Shown here piece after piece: positions 24,768-34,641 of a stretch of 64,000 bases of DNA. The first letter of the stretch is position 1. Each line of letters starts with the position of its first letter. Source of the stretch: Candidatus Njordarchaeum guaymasense (GTDB lineage Archaea > Asgardarchaeota > Njordarchaeia > Njordarchaeales > Njordarchaeaceae). The notes under the pieces are model-generated. The model worked only from the letters and a program-made list of their open reading frames with translations. It had not been told where the DNA came from and did no database searches. The stretch covers positions 67,797-131,796 of the forward strand of contig JAUQYT010000196.1 of the NCBI GenBank assembly GCA_030587605.1, in the 5' to 3' direction. The position numbers were made by a program, and so were the translations under genes.

Positions 24768-25952
24768 CTAGACCCGGCTTAAAGCAAGGGCACCCTTTGG
24801 ACATATCTCAACACAGATCAGACACCGAACGCAATGATCCTTGCCTACTATAGGGGTACCACGATGTAGCTTGATGTTGTTCATTTTGCAGGCATTGACG
24901 CATAATCCACATCCGTCACAATCCCCCACTAACAGAACTGAACCAACTTTACTACTCTTCAAGTCCTTTTCAACGGAGTGCAAACTCCTAGTCGTTGGAC
25001 CGAAAATACGCTTCACCAAAGGGGTAGATATGGGATTGAGGAGACGTGAAACCCGTGTCCCTGCGAAGAAGATCAGAAAAAGCGAATTGAAAAACCTGCC
25101 CAGAAGGCTTTGACTCAATGGAGCAGGACCAACACGATCTCCAACCACCCTAATGTCTTCGATCTGTCCCAATCCTCTGTCGTAAGCCAGCTTCGTTAAC
25201 TTGACCTCAAATGGGTCCAACCCAGCAATTCTCTCGGAAACTGCGTCAACCGCCACTGCGTCACTCCCAGCAATCAACATGTTAAGCTTCACAGCTTTTC
25301 CTTCAGTGGGACCATAATATGGCCCAGCAGGTCGTATGGAATCGCAACCCACTGTCCCATCTACTAGACCAAAAACAACTTTGTCCTTGAAAACCTGATA
25401 TAGATCAATAATGGGCTCATGCAAACCAAGGACATGTATCCTCATCCGCTGGTCCTGCCAAGTAAGACCTTTCAAGTTCTTAATGCACAAAGTCATCCCT
25501 GTATAGAAGTGAGGCTTATAAACTGGCACTGTGATGATCTTATCAACAGTCAAAGCAGTTTTTGCGACTTTAATTTTGTTGAGAATCTTAGCATTAGGAA
25601 TGTGGATGGTTACTGTCTCATCCTTAGAGAGATCCACAAACTCGCCACCAGCGCGGGTGACAGCGGCCCTAATGCCTATTACACGGTAAGTTTCTTCTGG
25701 ATCCCAACCAACAATTGGGAGGTCGCCAACTAGAGGTTTAGCGCCCATTTCCTTAACCAACCTCACCAGAGAAGCAACAACCTCCACGCTAGTAACGAGT
25801 CCACTCCCCGAAGGCTTCGCGCAACTCATATTTGGCTTGACTAGCACAATCTCGCCAGGCTTAACATCGATCCCACCAGCAAGGTCGACGACCCTACGAA
25901 CAGCTTCATCTATTTCGTCCCCTGTTCTAACCATCGCTACCAAAGAAGCCAT
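24768..25952 (-). CDS. DUF362 protein with carboxyl-terminal 2[4Fe-4S] ferredoxin domain
   Basis: A 394-residue protein. Residues about 25-265 form the DUF362 domain ('VKPNMSCAKPSGSGLVTSVEVV', split over 35-56, then 'VPVYKPHFYTGMTLCIKNLKG'). The last 60 residues carry two ferredoxin motifs, 'CDGCGLCVNAC' and 'CVRCLICVEICP'. DUF362 proteins are thought to take part in redox reactions; none of the sequence identifies a substrate. It converges with the cca gene, leaving two bases between the stop codons. Confidence 0.78.
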   Translation of the reverse strand: MASLVAMVRTGDEIDEAVRRVVDLAGGIDVKPGEIVLVKPNMSCAKPSGSGLVTSVEVVASLVRLVKEMGAKPLVGDLPIVGWDPEETYRVIGIRAAVTRAGGEFVDLSKDETVTIHIPNAKILNKIKVAKTALTVDKIITVPVYKPHFYTGMTLCIKNLKGLTWQDQRMRIHVLGLHEPIIDLYQVFKDKVVFGLVDGTVGCDSIRPAGPYYGPTEGKAVKLNMLIAGSDAVAVDAVSERIAGLDPFEVKLTKLAYDRGLGQIEDIRVVGDRVGPAPLSQSLLGRFFNSLFLIFFAGTRVSRLLNPISTPLVKRIFGPTTRSLHSVEKDLKSSKVGSVLLVGDCDGCGLCVNACKMNNIKLHRGTPIVGKDHCVRCLICVEICPKGALALSRV

Positions 25953-26193
25953 ACCAGCAAAACCTCCACATCAAACATACGTTACGACATCAGGGCAAAT
26001 AAGAGACGACACATGAATAGCCTGTTTTTTTAATATCAAATATTTAATATAACTCTGTATTAAAGTCTTGGTACAGAATCAGATACGTTGAGGCGTTTAA
26101 AAGAGATTTCCAAGAGTATCTCCTATACCTTTGATTCATGCAGAGCATAGCATAAATAAAGGAATGAAGAACTCTAAGAAAGTAAAGGCAAGA
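25953..26193. other. intergenic region upstream of DUF362 gene and tRNA-Pro
   Basis: No protein gene is visible. The AT-rich stretch at about 26030-26055 contains TATA-like sequence that could serve the leftward DUF362 gene. A cataaataaa box at 26151-26160 is placed about 35 bases before the tRNA and is its likely promoter. Confidence 0.4.
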
Positions 26194-26301
26194 GGGGCCG
26201 TCGTCTAGCTTCCCTTCTCTCATTTGGCTTGGGCTAGAATGGATCAAGATGCCTGCCTGGGGCGCAGGCGATCGTGGGTTCAAATCCCTCCGGCCCCACC
26301 A
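26194..26301 (+). tRNA. tRNA-Pro(GGG) with about 30-base intron in the D-loop, CCA encoded
   Basis: The acceptor stem GGGGCCG (26194-26200) pairs with CGGCCCC (26291-26297), followed by A and an encoded CCA. The anticodon arm is CCTGC-CTGGGGC-GCAGG (26252-26268), giving anticodon GGG at 26259-26261. The T-loop is TTCAAAT. The D stem is GTCT (26203-26206) with AGAT (26247-26250). Between them lie 40 bases instead of about 10, so roughly 30 (about 26210-26239) must be removed. TCTAGC of the 5' exon pairs with GCTAGA at the 3' end of the insert, as the central helix of a bulge-helix-bulge splice site would. Exact boundaries need folding. T50 and T64 do not pair. Confidence 0.85.
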
Positions 26302-26342
26302 TTCGCTATGACCGGTTTCCCAAATGCTAGGTGGTTGCAATA

Positions 26343-27554
26343 ATGGTGAGAAAGGAACGCCTCTTTTACTATGCGGATGACGATGAGATCAGAAAGGGGG
26401 ATACAGCAGATATCTACCTCTTCAGGACGAAGGAGATTCTCGAGAAGAAAGGGTTGGGTGATAAGAAAGTCGTCGTAGAGGTGACCACGGGGGCGCTTCC
26501 AAACAACGCCAACTGGGGTGTGCTATGTGGTGTCGGCGAAGTTGCCAGGCTCCTTGAAGGCCTTCCCATAGATGTCTACTGTATGTGGGAGGGAACGGTT
26601 TTCCACGCTAGGGACTGCTCAGGAATTAGGGCTCCTGTTATGGTTGTTGAAGGCGCTTTTTCAGAGTTTGTGTTGTACGATACTTCCATGTTGGGCTTAA
26701 TCTGTCAGTCCTCTGGCATCGCAACTAGGACTGCTAGGCTGCGTAAGATTATTGGGCGCAATAAGTTTCTTCTGAGTTTTGGTATTAGGAGGATGCATCC
26801 AGCAATTGCTCCGCTAATTGACTACGCTGCTTACGTCGGGACAGCGGATGGCGTGAGTGGTGTCGCTGGAGGAAAGCTAATCGGGATTGAGCCATCAGGC
26901 ACCATACCGCATACTCTGATCCTTTTGTTCTACGATGCCTTTGGTAGCCAGGCTGAGGCCTGGAAGGCTTTTGATGAGATTATGTCGCCTGAGGTCCCAC
27001 GTGTCGTGCTTTGTGACACATTGTACGATGAGAAGATTGAATCTTTGATGGCTGCTGAAGTTTTGGGGAAGCGCCTCTCGATGGTTAGGCTTGACACCGT
27101 TGGAAGCCGAAGAGGCAACATGCCTGACATTGTCAGGGAGGTTCGCCGTGAACTAGAAATAAGAGGGCACAACCATGTCAAGATCATGGTTTCAGGAGGG
27201 CTGAATGAGGAGTCGGTCAAGGAACTTGCTCAACTTGCTGACGGGTTTGGAGTCGGCACGTACATAAGTAACTCCCCAACAGTGGATCTTTCCTTTGACA
27301 TTGTTGAGATCGAAGGGAAGCCCATCGCTAAGCGTGGTAAGGTTTCTGGTAAGAAGCAGGTGTTCAGATGCATGAAATGCTATATCGATTTGGCTATTTC
27401 ATTCGATGCGAACCCGACATGTCCTGTATGTGGTGCAAAGATGGAGCCACTGCTACAGCCACTGATCAAGAATGGAAGAATCGTGAGAAAACAACCGACC
27501 CCACGTGAGATACGAGAATACGTCCTCAAGCAACTAGAGAAGGTCACATTGTAA
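26343..27554 (+). CDS. pncB: nicotinate phosphoribosyltransferase
   Basis: Makes nicotinate mononucleotide from nicotinate and PRPP in NAD salvage. It has about 403 residues with 'FYYADDDEIRKGDTADIY' at the amino end, catalytic 'GIRRMHPAIAPLID', the phosphate-binding 'ASGGLNEESV'-type segment ('IMVSGGLNEESVKELA') and 'GVGTYISNSP'. The carboxyl terminus carries a zinc ribbon (CMKCYID and CPVCGAK), as in the Thermoplasma enzyme. The ATG at 26343 has AGGTGG eight bases upstream; a GTG at 26331 overlaps that site and is less likely. It follows the tRNA by about 40 bases. Confidence 0.9.
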   Translation: MVRKERLFYYADDDEIRKGDTADIYLFRTKEILEKKGLGDKKVVVEVTTGALPNNANWGVLCGVGEVARLLEGLPIDVYCMWEGTVFHARDCSGIRAPVMVVEGAFSEFVLYDTSMLGLICQSSGIATRTARLRKIIGRNKFLLSFGIRRMHPAIAPLIDYAAYVGTADGVSGVAGGKLIGIEPSGTIPHTLILLFYDAFGSQAEAWKAFDEIMSPEVPRVVLCDTLYDEKIESLMAAEVLGKRLSMVRLDTVGSRRGNMPDIVREVRRELEIRGHNHVKIMVSGGLNEESVKELAQLADGFGVGTYISNSPTVDLSFDIVEIEGKPIAKRGKVSGKKQVFRCMKCYIDLAISFDANPTCPVCGAKMEPLLQPLIKNGRIVRKQPTPREIREYVLKQLEKVTL

Positions 27555-27590
27555 AGGGGGTCTTCATTCTTACTTTGAGTGAGGTGAGTA

Positions 27591-28673
27591 TCATAGGTTC
27601 CAGTAGTTCGATTGAATTCTCTTTACTTCTCTTATTAGTTTCTCAATGTAGTTTCTAACCCGCTCATCAGGGTTTGGCTGAGGATCATCGACATCAATTT
27701 TGACCCCCGTCAGCTGAGATAGCACACTGAGTATGCAGCGAGGTAGCGCCTCTAAGGAATATCCTCCTTCTAGTGTGACTACAAGTTTACCTTCACATAG
27801 TTCCTCTGCCAGCTCCATGGCGGTCTTCATTATTTCCCTATAAGTTCCAGCGGTTAGCTGAAGAGACGATATGGGATCTAAATGGTGTGCATCAAACCCA
27901 TTTGAAACCAGAACTATCTGGGGCTTGTACTGTTTTGCAATAGGGACAGCGATCTCTCTCACAGCCTTGAGGTAATACTCGTGATCTGTGAGAGGAGGCA
28001 GAGGAACATTAACAGTATGTCCTTCCCCTTCGTCCACGCCTACTTCATCCTGAAAACCAGTTCCAGGATATAGTGTTCTTCCGTCTTGGTGGAAACTAAT
28101 GTACAAAACATATTGCTTGTCATAGAATATCTCTTGGGTTCCGTTCCCATGATGACAATCACAATCGAGGATCAGTATCCTATTGAAGTTCTTTTCTTGA
28201 TGAAGCAGCTCAGCTAGGATCGCTATGTTGTTGAAGAAACAGAACCCTCTCGCTGAGGTGGAGCCAGCATGATGCCCTGGTGGTCTAACCATTGCATAAG
28301 CATTCTTGGCTTCTCCACTGATCACTTTTTCCCCAGCCAATAGGATGCCACCTGCTGATAGTAGGGCGGCTTCGTAAGTTTCTGGGGAAGCCGGTGTGTC
28401 TGGGTCCGCGTATGTGCTGCTAGCCGAGATCTTCTTTACGAACTCGATGTGAGATCTTGGGTGAATCCTTAGAATTGCTTTTTCAACGTTTTCTGCCGAG
28501 GGTTGGAATAGTCTGATGCTTTTCTCTTGGTTTAGTAACCCGCTTTCTTTGATTGCTTTCATCATTGCTTCGAGTCGATATCGCGATTCTGGGTGCCCGG
28601 ATCCGGTGTCATGGTTTAGGTATTTTGGATGGTAGATGAGAGCTGTAGTCACTTTTTGAGACATGATAATCAT
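27591..28673 (-). CDS. histone deacetylase-family (class II-like) deacetylase
   Basis: A zinc-dependent deacylase of the HDAC/acetoin utilisation/acetylpolyamine amidohydrolase superfamily. It has the charge-relay pair 'RPPGHHAG', the 'GFCFFNNIAI' strand, metal site 'LDCDCHHGNGTQEIFY' and 'VSNGFDAHHLDP', and ends with 'LVTLEGGYSLEAL'. The substrate could be acetyl-lysine proteins or acetylpolyamines. I place the start at the ATG at 28673 (360 residues), because an AAATCTATAAATATG stretch on the minus strand (about 28696-28707) predicts transcription to begin near 28674. An upstream frame to 28721 passes through this promoter. Confidence 0.85.
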   Translation of the reverse strand: MIIMSQKVTTALIYHPKYLNHDTGSGHPESRYRLEAMMKAIKESGLLNQEKSIRLFQPSAENVEKAILRIHPRSHIEFVKKISASSTYADPDTPASPETYEAALLSAGGILLAGEKVISGEAKNAYAMVRPPGHHAGSTSARGFCFFNNIAILAELLHQEKNFNRILILDCDCHHGNGTQEIFYDKQYVLYISFHQDGRTLYPGTGFQDEVGVDEGEGHTVNVPLPPLTDHEYYLKAVREIAVPIAKQYKPQIVLVSNGFDAHHLDPISSLQLTAGTYREIMKTAMELAEELCEGKLVVTLEGGYSLEALPRCILSVLSQLTGVKIDVDDPQPNPDERVRNYIEKLIREVKRIQSNYWNL

Positions 28674-28695
28674 CCGTGTCCTATTACTGTAATTC

Positions 28696-28707
28696 ATATT
28701 TATAGAT
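28696..28707 (-). promoter_or_regulatory. TATA box for the HDAC-family gene
   Basis: A tctataaatat element on the minus strand lies about 26 bases from the ATG at 28673, the spacing expected for a leaderless archaeal message. It helps decide the start. Confidence 0.5.
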
Positions 28708-28775
28708 TTGGCACCGATCATCTTGTCTTGAAAATGTCACTAGAACGCTTTCATTACCGCTAATTGGTTACCGTT

Positions 28776-30155
28776 TCAGGTTGCTTTTGATAGCAGTCCC
28801 CTTTGTTCTCTCTCTTTGATAGTCACTTTTGTTGCTCTGTCTACGATCTCCTTTGCTTTTCCCAGGTATTTCTCTGGGTTCAGTGCGTCCTCGATTTCAG
28901 CCTCTCTCAGATGTGACCTTATGACCTTGTTTTCGAGGAGAAGTTGCCTAAATGGTTTTCTCGACTTTATCGAATTCATTGCGCATTGCCTTACTAATTC
29001 GTGAGCTTCCTGACGTCCTATTTCTTTTCTGGCAAGGAGGAGCATTATGCTCTCTGACATTATGAGTCCTTCTCCTAGTTCCAAGTTTCTCTTCATGTTT
29101 TCGGGCAGGACATTAAGCCCTTTGAGAATATCGGTCATCCTTTTTAACATCTCATCAAGTAGAATGCACGATTGGGGCATTATGAATCTCTCATTGGCCG
29201 AGTTTGTGATGTCACGCTCGTGCCAGAGGGGGACATTTTCAAAGGCTACCAAGGCGAGGGGTCGCATGAGCCTGGCTAGGCTGCATATTGTCTCGCATTT
29301 CTCCGGGTTCATTTTGGCTGGCATCGATGAGGAACCTACTTGCTTGTCCATGCGGAATGGCTCGATGAGTTCCTGAATCTCGGTCCTTTGTAGGTTCCGG
29401 ATCTCTGTCGCGAATTTATCCAGCGAAGAAGCTGTTAAAGCAAGCAAAGAAATAAACTCGGCATGCCGATCTCTTTGAACCACTTGAGTTGAGGCTTCTG
29501 TCGGTCTTAATCCAAGCTCGTTCATTACAGTCTCTTGGATCTCAAACATCCTTGGGCCGAATCCTGCCCCTGACCCAACTGGTCCAGACATTTTTCCAAC
29601 GAGTATCCTCTTTCTGCACTCATTCAGTCTCTCGATGTGTCTTGAGACCTCTCTCAGCCACACGGTGAATTTCAGCCCTAGTGTAATCGGGGCCGCATGT
29701 ACACCATGAGTTCTCCCAGGCATAGCCTGGTCTCGATACTCTCTGCAGAGATCCAGCAGTACTCCTTCAAGCTCATCGAGTTTCTGCTGGATAATGTCAA
29801 TGGCTTCTCGGATTTGGAGCGCGAGTGCGGTATCCTCAATATCGTAGCTAGTAGCTCCGAAGTGAACCCACTTGCCGCTTTCCCCACACACTTCGGAGAG
29901 GGCTCTTACCATGGCCATGAGGTCGTGGCCGATCTCTTTTTCAATAGCTTTGACTCTTTCGATGTCAACATAATTCGTGGACGCTTTCTTCGTGATCTCA
30001 TCGGCGGCTTCACTGGGGATATTTCCCACCTTGGCGTTTGCTCTTGCCAGGGCCGCCTCTACTACGAGCCACTTGTCAAGTTTGCTTTTCTCAGTGAATA
30101 TTCGGCGCATCTCTTCTGAACCATATCTTCCTGAATCTATCGGGCAGATAGCCAA
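28776..30155 (-). CDS. purB: adenylosuccinate lyase
   Basis: Cleaves adenylosuccinate to AMP and fumarate, and SAICAR to AICAR, in purine synthesis. The 459-residue protein shows 'YGSEEMRRIFTEKSKLDKWL' at the amino end, 'HFGATSYDIEDTA' , 'RTHGVHAAPITLG', and the fumarase-superfamily signature 'GSSSMPAKMNPEKCE' (about 277-291). It starts with TTG, with GAGGTGA seven bases upstream. It lies 118 bp downstream of hel308 on the same strand. The fumarate it releases links it to the fumarase and fumarate reductase genes in the same window. Confidence 0.94.
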   Translation of the reverse strand: MAICPIDSGRYGSEEMRRIFTEKSKLDKWLVVEAALARANAKVGNIPSEAADEITKKASTNYVDIERVKAIEKEIGHDLMAMVRALSEVCGESGKWVHFGATSYDIEDTALALQIREAIDIIQQKLDELEGVLLDLCREYRDQAMPGRTHGVHAAPITLGLKFTVWLREVSRHIERLNECRKRILVGKMSGPVGSGAGFGPRMFEIQETVMNELGLRPTEASTQVVQRDRHAEFISLLALTASSLDKFATEIRNLQRTEIQELIEPFRMDKQVGSSSMPAKMNPEKCETICSLARLMRPLALVAFENVPLWHERDITNSANERFIMPQSCILLDEMLKRMTDILKGLNVLPENMKRNLELGEGLIMSESIMLLLARKEIGRQEAHELVRQCAMNSIKSRKPFRQLLLENKVIRSHLREAEIEDALNPEKYLGKAKEIVDRATKVTIKEREQRGLLSKAT

Positions 30156-30273
30156 AAGTCATTCACCTCAGCTATTAACAGATGAAACTGGCTGTTTTCT
30201 TAGTAGGATTGCCAGCCTTTGACCATTTAGAGTACAACCCTACTATTAGCTCAAGTTGGATAAAACTTTAATC

Positions 30274-32502
30274 TCAGCTCCTGGGATCTTCCAGTGTGAG
30301 TAGTTCCTGTTTTGATTCCGTTGTTTTCCTTGTTTTCATGAGATTCCAGTCTGACTGTTCAAGGATCGCTCCTACCTGTTCGTAGACACTCTTTGCAACC
30401 TCAGGTCCAATAGTCGGTATTGACAGAAGCTGGGAAGGCTTTGAGTTTCTTAAGTCCCTTATTGTCTTGAAGCCAGCGTTAAACAACATCCTCGCCCTTA
30501 CTCTGCCGATCCCCTTAAGCTTCACGAGTTCAAGTAATTCTTCCTTTACTCCTTCCGTGACTCGCTCTCTTACGTCAGACACCAGCGGTAGAACTCCTTT
30601 TGCGTTAAGTAATTTGGCGATTTCGCAGGTTGAGTAAAGAAGCCAGTCAGCTGATTCCACGTACCTAAATATATCACCTGAGCCGACGTCGAAGTTTTCA
30701 ATTATAGTATCTTCAGGTACCTCCTCAATCCAGGAGAGTAGAAGACGGGTCGTCTTCACCTCTGAGAGGAATTGTTCGTACTCCACCGGGTTACTCCACG
30801 GGTCCGGAACATCAACAAGGAATTCACCGTGCGACTCATCTGCGAAGATTTCCATCTCTTTATAGTCTCTTCTTCTTAGGAAGATGGGTTCCATATCAGG
30901 AGTGTGGCATATTAAGTGAATTGTTCCCAAGGTTGTCTTTTCTACCCCGCTCTGCATGCCATCTCTTATGATGACAGCCGACTTGGGGTCAATGTAGAGT
31001 TCTGAGACCCTGCTTCCAAATGGTGTCGGATTTAATCTGCTTCCTTTCACTTCTTTGATCATGTTTTCTGACATCAAGAACTCTAGGACGTTTTCGATCA
31101 CGCCCTCGATGTCTTTTGGATCATATTGGTATCCGTAGAAGGTTTTGTTAAGGAAGCCCATGATCTCTTTCTGGTTGCTGGCTAGACCCATAGCTATTGA
31201 TGATAGGATGTGTGATCTTAGCGCTGACTCACTTCCGAGCTTTGACCATATCTTCTCAGGCTCGCCGTTTACGTAAGTGTCAAATAAGGTTGTTCTCTCT
31301 TCACCCCCTCTAGCTATGAGGACGGCTTCCCCCACCTTATCGTATTTTGGCCTGCCCGCTCTCCCCGCCATCTGTTTGTATTCTAGGATCGGTATCGGGT
31401 AGTACCCGAGTCCTGTCTCATATCGTCTGTAGTTGTCAATGATTACCATCCTTGCTGGTAGGTTGACACCAGCTGCAAGGGTAGGTGTTGCGCAAACTAT
31501 CTTTATCTTGTTCTCTCTGAACCCATTTTCTATGATTCTGCGTTCTTGGTACCTAAGACCAGCATGATGAAAAGCTACGCCTTTCGCAACAAGTTCAGAA
31601 AGTCTCTCAGTGACTTTGGTAACTTCACCTGTTTTCAAAACTGAACCTGAGACCTGTTCTAGTGCTCTGCTCTCAGGGCTAGAGACTAGTGAAGCGGTGT
31701 ATCTCGCGATCCTAGTCGCCAAATTCACTGATTTCTTTCGTGTATCCGTGAATATCAGTACTTGCCCTCCTTCCTGAATCACGCTTAGAGCCAAGTCGAT
31801 TACAGGTACCTCTATTCTCCTTCGTATCTGCTTGGTTTGACCGTCCCCGAAGTGAATCACACCCGAGTCATATACACCTTCCTTCAGTTTGACTGGTCTC
31901 CATTCACTTGTAACCAGTTCGGCTTTGAGCCACTTCGCTATCTCATCTGCATTTCTTATGGTGGCGCTGAGAGCTAGGATTTGGGCTGAGGGATTCAATT
32001 GCATTAATCTAGCAAGCACAACCTCAGCTGTAGGGCCTCTTTCATGGTCATTAATTAGATGTATCTCGTCTGCAATTATCGTGGACAAGCTAGCTATCCA
32101 ACTTGCATGATGACGAATCAAAGAGTCAACTTTCTCAGTTGTTGCTATTATTAGGTCATACTTCTCAAGCCAATGATCCGAGCTATCCAAATCACCTGTC
32201 GATAAAGCCGCTCGAACCCCTATCTTCTCATATTTCTTGAACTCATTGTACTTCTCGTCTGCCAGTGCTTTAAGCGGAACAAGGTAGATGGCTTTGCCGC
32301 CATTTTCTATTATCGATTTGATCATGCACAACTCTGCTACGAGAGTCTTCCCTGAGGCTGTAGGAACAGCCATGACCAGGTTTTTGCCATCGAGAACTCC
32401 TCTCTTAATAGCGTCTTCCTGAGGCGGATATAGATCGACGTATTTATCCTTCTCTAAGATTATCTTAACGGACTCTGCAACTGGCAAATTTCTGATCTTC
32501 AA
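30274..32502 (-). CDS. hel308: Hel308 superfamily 2 DNA helicase
   Basis: A 3'-5' DNA helicase that acts on stalled replication forks. The 742-residue protein has a Q-motif region 'DLYPPQEDAIKRG', Walker A 'VPTASGKTLVAELC', motif II 'IADEIHLINDHERG', motif III 'LALSATIRNADEIA', motif IV-VI region 'FHHAGLRYQERRIIE' and 'QMAGRAGRPKYDKVGEA', a winged helix, the ratchet domain and a carboxyl-terminal helix-hairpin-helix 'LKGIGRVRARMLFNAGF'. The start is TTG. It lies 39 bp after mcm in the same direction. Confidence 0.95.
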   Translation of the reverse strand: MKIRNLPVAESVKIILEKDKYVDLYPPQEDAIKRGVLDGKNLVMAVPTASGKTLVAELCMIKSIIENGGKAIYLVPLKALADEKYNEFKKYEKIGVRAALSTGDLDSSDHWLEKYDLIIATTEKVDSLIRHHASWIASLSTIIADEIHLINDHERGPTAEVVLARLMQLNPSAQILALSATIRNADEIAKWLKAELVTSEWRPVKLKEGVYDSGVIHFGDGQTKQIRRRIEVPVIDLALSVIQEGGQVLIFTDTRKKSVNLATRIARYTASLVSSPESRALEQVSGSVLKTGEVTKVTERLSELVAKGVAFHHAGLRYQERRIIENGFRENKIKIVCATPTLAAGVNLPARMVIIDNYRRYETGLGYYPIPILEYKQMAGRAGRPKYDKVGEAVLIARGGEERTTLFDTYVNGEPEKIWSKLGSESALRSHILSSIAMGLASNQKEIMGFLNKTFYGYQYDPKDIEGVIENVLEFLMSENMIKEVKGSRLNPTPFGSRVSELYIDPKSAVIIRDGMQSGVEKTTLGTIHLICHTPDMEPIFLRRRDYKEMEIFADESHGEFLVDVPDPWSNPVEYEQFLSEVKTTRLLLSWIEEVPEDTIIENFDVGSGDIFRYVESADWLLYSTCEIAKLLNAKGVLPLVSDVRERVTEGVKEELLELVKLKGIGRVRARMLFNAGFKTIRDLRNSKPSQLLSIPTIGPEVAKSVYEQVGAILEQSDWNLMKTRKTTESKQELLTLEDPRS

Positions 32503-32541
32503 GAGTGAGGTTGACCTCTGAAGACATTCCCTCTTTTTCCC

Positions 32542-34626
32542 TTACGCCTTTCTCACAAGTCCCTGCTTTGGCTCATAGAGGACGCCTTCTCTTATTAGTT
32601 GGGTGACAGCTGCTCTAGCGAAATGCTCTTCTACTCCCTGGGCTTTTGCTGCGTCAATTACTTTTTCTACCGGGACAATTCCATCCTTGGAGTCTTTTCC
32701 GAGTTCGCGCACCAAGTCAAGTATAATGTCTAATCTCTCTCGTTGCGACTTACTCTTACCTACCATGATCGTGTCTATGTCTGGTCGGCCTGTTTCCTTA
32801 TCTATCCCAACCATTTTCAACGATACTTTCATTAGACGGATTACAGCTTCGGCGTCCTCAACGGTAATCTCCTTTTTTAATCCCATTTTTGCTCTGGCCT
32901 CAGCTAGCCTCACAAGGGCCTCTAACTGCCTCGCAGTTATCGGTACAGGAGACTCAGGGTTCTCCCCTATTGCACGGGTATCAAGGTAGAATTCCTGTAT
33001 TTTCTTGGCGGCTTCAGGAGTCAGTACTGGTATCATATTCTTCTTAGCATAGCTAATGTACTTTCTCAGAAGCTGAGGAGTGATAGGAGCCTCAATGCCA
33101 ACTCCTCTTGATGAATGCAAGGAGAGAACATGCTCAGCCATTCTCTTATCCCTCTCAGATTCGGGTCTATCCATAATGACAAAAATCAGGTCGAACCTTG
33201 AGAGAACTGTAACAGGTAGGTCAATATTTTCCGCGGGGTTCTTGTATATGTTGTATCGCCCGAGTGCTGGATTCGCTGCCGCAAGGATAGCTGCCCTAGC
33301 ATTGAGTGTCGCAACTATTCCAGCTTTGGCAATTGAGATCGTTTGCTGTTCCATAGCCTGATGAATAGCCACTCTATCCTGGGGATTCATTTTGTCAAAC
33401 TCATCAACGCAAGCGACCCCACGATCAGCTAGCACAAGCGCTCCGGCTTCGAGAGTCATATCTCCAGTGTCTGCGTCCCTTAGGACAGCTGCCGTTAGAC
33501 CTGCTGCAGTTGAACCCTTCCCAGACGTATAGAGCCCCCTTGGCGCAAGCTCAGCAGTGTATATCAGGAGTTGAGATTTGGCTGTTCCAGGGTCGCCGAC
33601 AAGAAGGGTATTTATCTCACCTCGTATCTTCACGCCGTCCGGAAGAGTTTTCGGCACGCCTCCAAACAGTGTAAGGGCGATAGCCTCTTTGATGTCTTCA
33701 AGTCCATAAATCGATGGGGCAATAGATTTCACTATCTTCTGATAAACCCACTCATCCTTGGCGAGATCAAGTATTACCCGCTCTTCTTCAGGCGTGACTT
33801 CAACTCTTTCACTTTCCTTTTCCGAATCATCCACATAGTTTGTGTCGATATAGGTCCTGAATGTGGTCAAGCGGCCTCTCCTTGGAACAAAGTCCTGTAC
33901 CGACATCAGGACTCCAATTATCGCAACGCGATCGCCAGGTCTAGCAGCATCAACTAGGTCTTCCTTCACAATGACATCGATGGATCTCGGCATTTGCCCA
34001 GGCGGAAGTTCCTCAGGCATTTCTTGTATCCTTATTTTCTGCCAGTCCACAAACCTCGAATCCTCAGCTATCAATGTGAAGGGACCATCCCGCTTGCAAG
34101 CTGGGCACGTTGCGAGCGGAGTGTACCTCCCCTCAACCTGCGGGACTTCATACTTTTGACCACAATTACACTGAAACATTGCGGTGATTAGTTGCGGTTT
34201 TACTTCACTAACTCTTGTGACAATACCGTCGACCATGATCAGTTTGCCTATGTGGCTTGCTCTTATCATTCGGAGGTTGACTTTTTCCTCTAGATTCTTT
34301 AACCGAGCCTTGAACTCTGCTCCCTTCTCAAGCACCCTGAGAACATAGTCATGGTCTTCGAGATCAACAATGTCCTTAATTGCGTCGGATGCTTGTTTTA
34401 GCCACTCTGGTCTATCAGTCATCTGCTTAGCAAGCTGGGGATCAAATCTCAGTAACTCATTGAAATCAATGACTACCGACTTCTCATCAGTCAAAGGTAG
34501 CCGCTGGATCATCTCACGATACTTCAATGACCCAGACTCGGTTCGGTATGACTTAAAGAATGTCGAGAAACGTTGAAACACATCGACTTCTTCTTCAGTC
34601 CCTGTTGTAACGCTTTGATTAGCCAT
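32542..34626 (-). CDS. mcm: replicative helicase MCM
   Basis: The archaeal replicative helicase subunit, 694 residues. The amino-terminal domain (about 1-270) has an OB fold and a zinc-binding segment beginning 'MFQCNCGQKYEV' and ending 'CPACKRDG'. The AAA+ core holds Walker A 'GDPGTAKSQLL' (about 344-354), Walker B 'GVACVDEFDKM', sensor 1 'AAANPALGRYN' and arginine finger 'LSRFDLIFVI'. A winged helix ends the protein. The ATG has GAGGTGA nine bases upstream and lies 15 bp after gins23. Confidence 0.96.
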   Translation of the reverse strand: MANQSVTTGTEEEVDVFQRFSTFFKSYRTESGSLKYREMIQRLPLTDEKSVVIDFNELLRFDPQLAKQMTDRPEWLKQASDAIKDIVDLEDHDYVLRVLEKGAEFKARLKNLEEKVNLRMIRASHIGKLIMVDGIVTRVSEVKPQLITAMFQCNCGQKYEVPQVEGRYTPLATCPACKRDGPFTLIAEDSRFVDWQKIRIQEMPEELPPGQMPRSIDVIVKEDLVDAARPGDRVAIIGVLMSVQDFVPRRGRLTTFRTYIDTNYVDDSEKESERVEVTPEEERVILDLAKDEWVYQKIVKSIAPSIYGLEDIKEAIALTLFGGVPKTLPDGVKIRGEINTLLVGDPGTAKSQLLIYTAELAPRGLYTSGKGSTAAGLTAAVLRDADTGDMTLEAGALVLADRGVACVDEFDKMNPQDRVAIHQAMEQQTISIAKAGIVATLNARAAILAAANPALGRYNIYKNPAENIDLPVTVLSRFDLIFVIMDRPESERDKRMAEHVLSLHSSRGVGIEAPITPQLLRKYISYAKKNMIPVLTPEAAKKIQEFYLDTRAIGENPESPVPITARQLEALVRLAEARAKMGLKKEITVEDAEAVIRLMKVSLKMVGIDKETGRPDIDTIMVGKSKSQRERLDIILDLVRELGKDSKDGIVPVEKVIDAAKAQGVEEHFARAAVTQLIREGVLYEPKQGLVRKA

Positions 34627-34641
34627 TTCAGAATTGTCACC

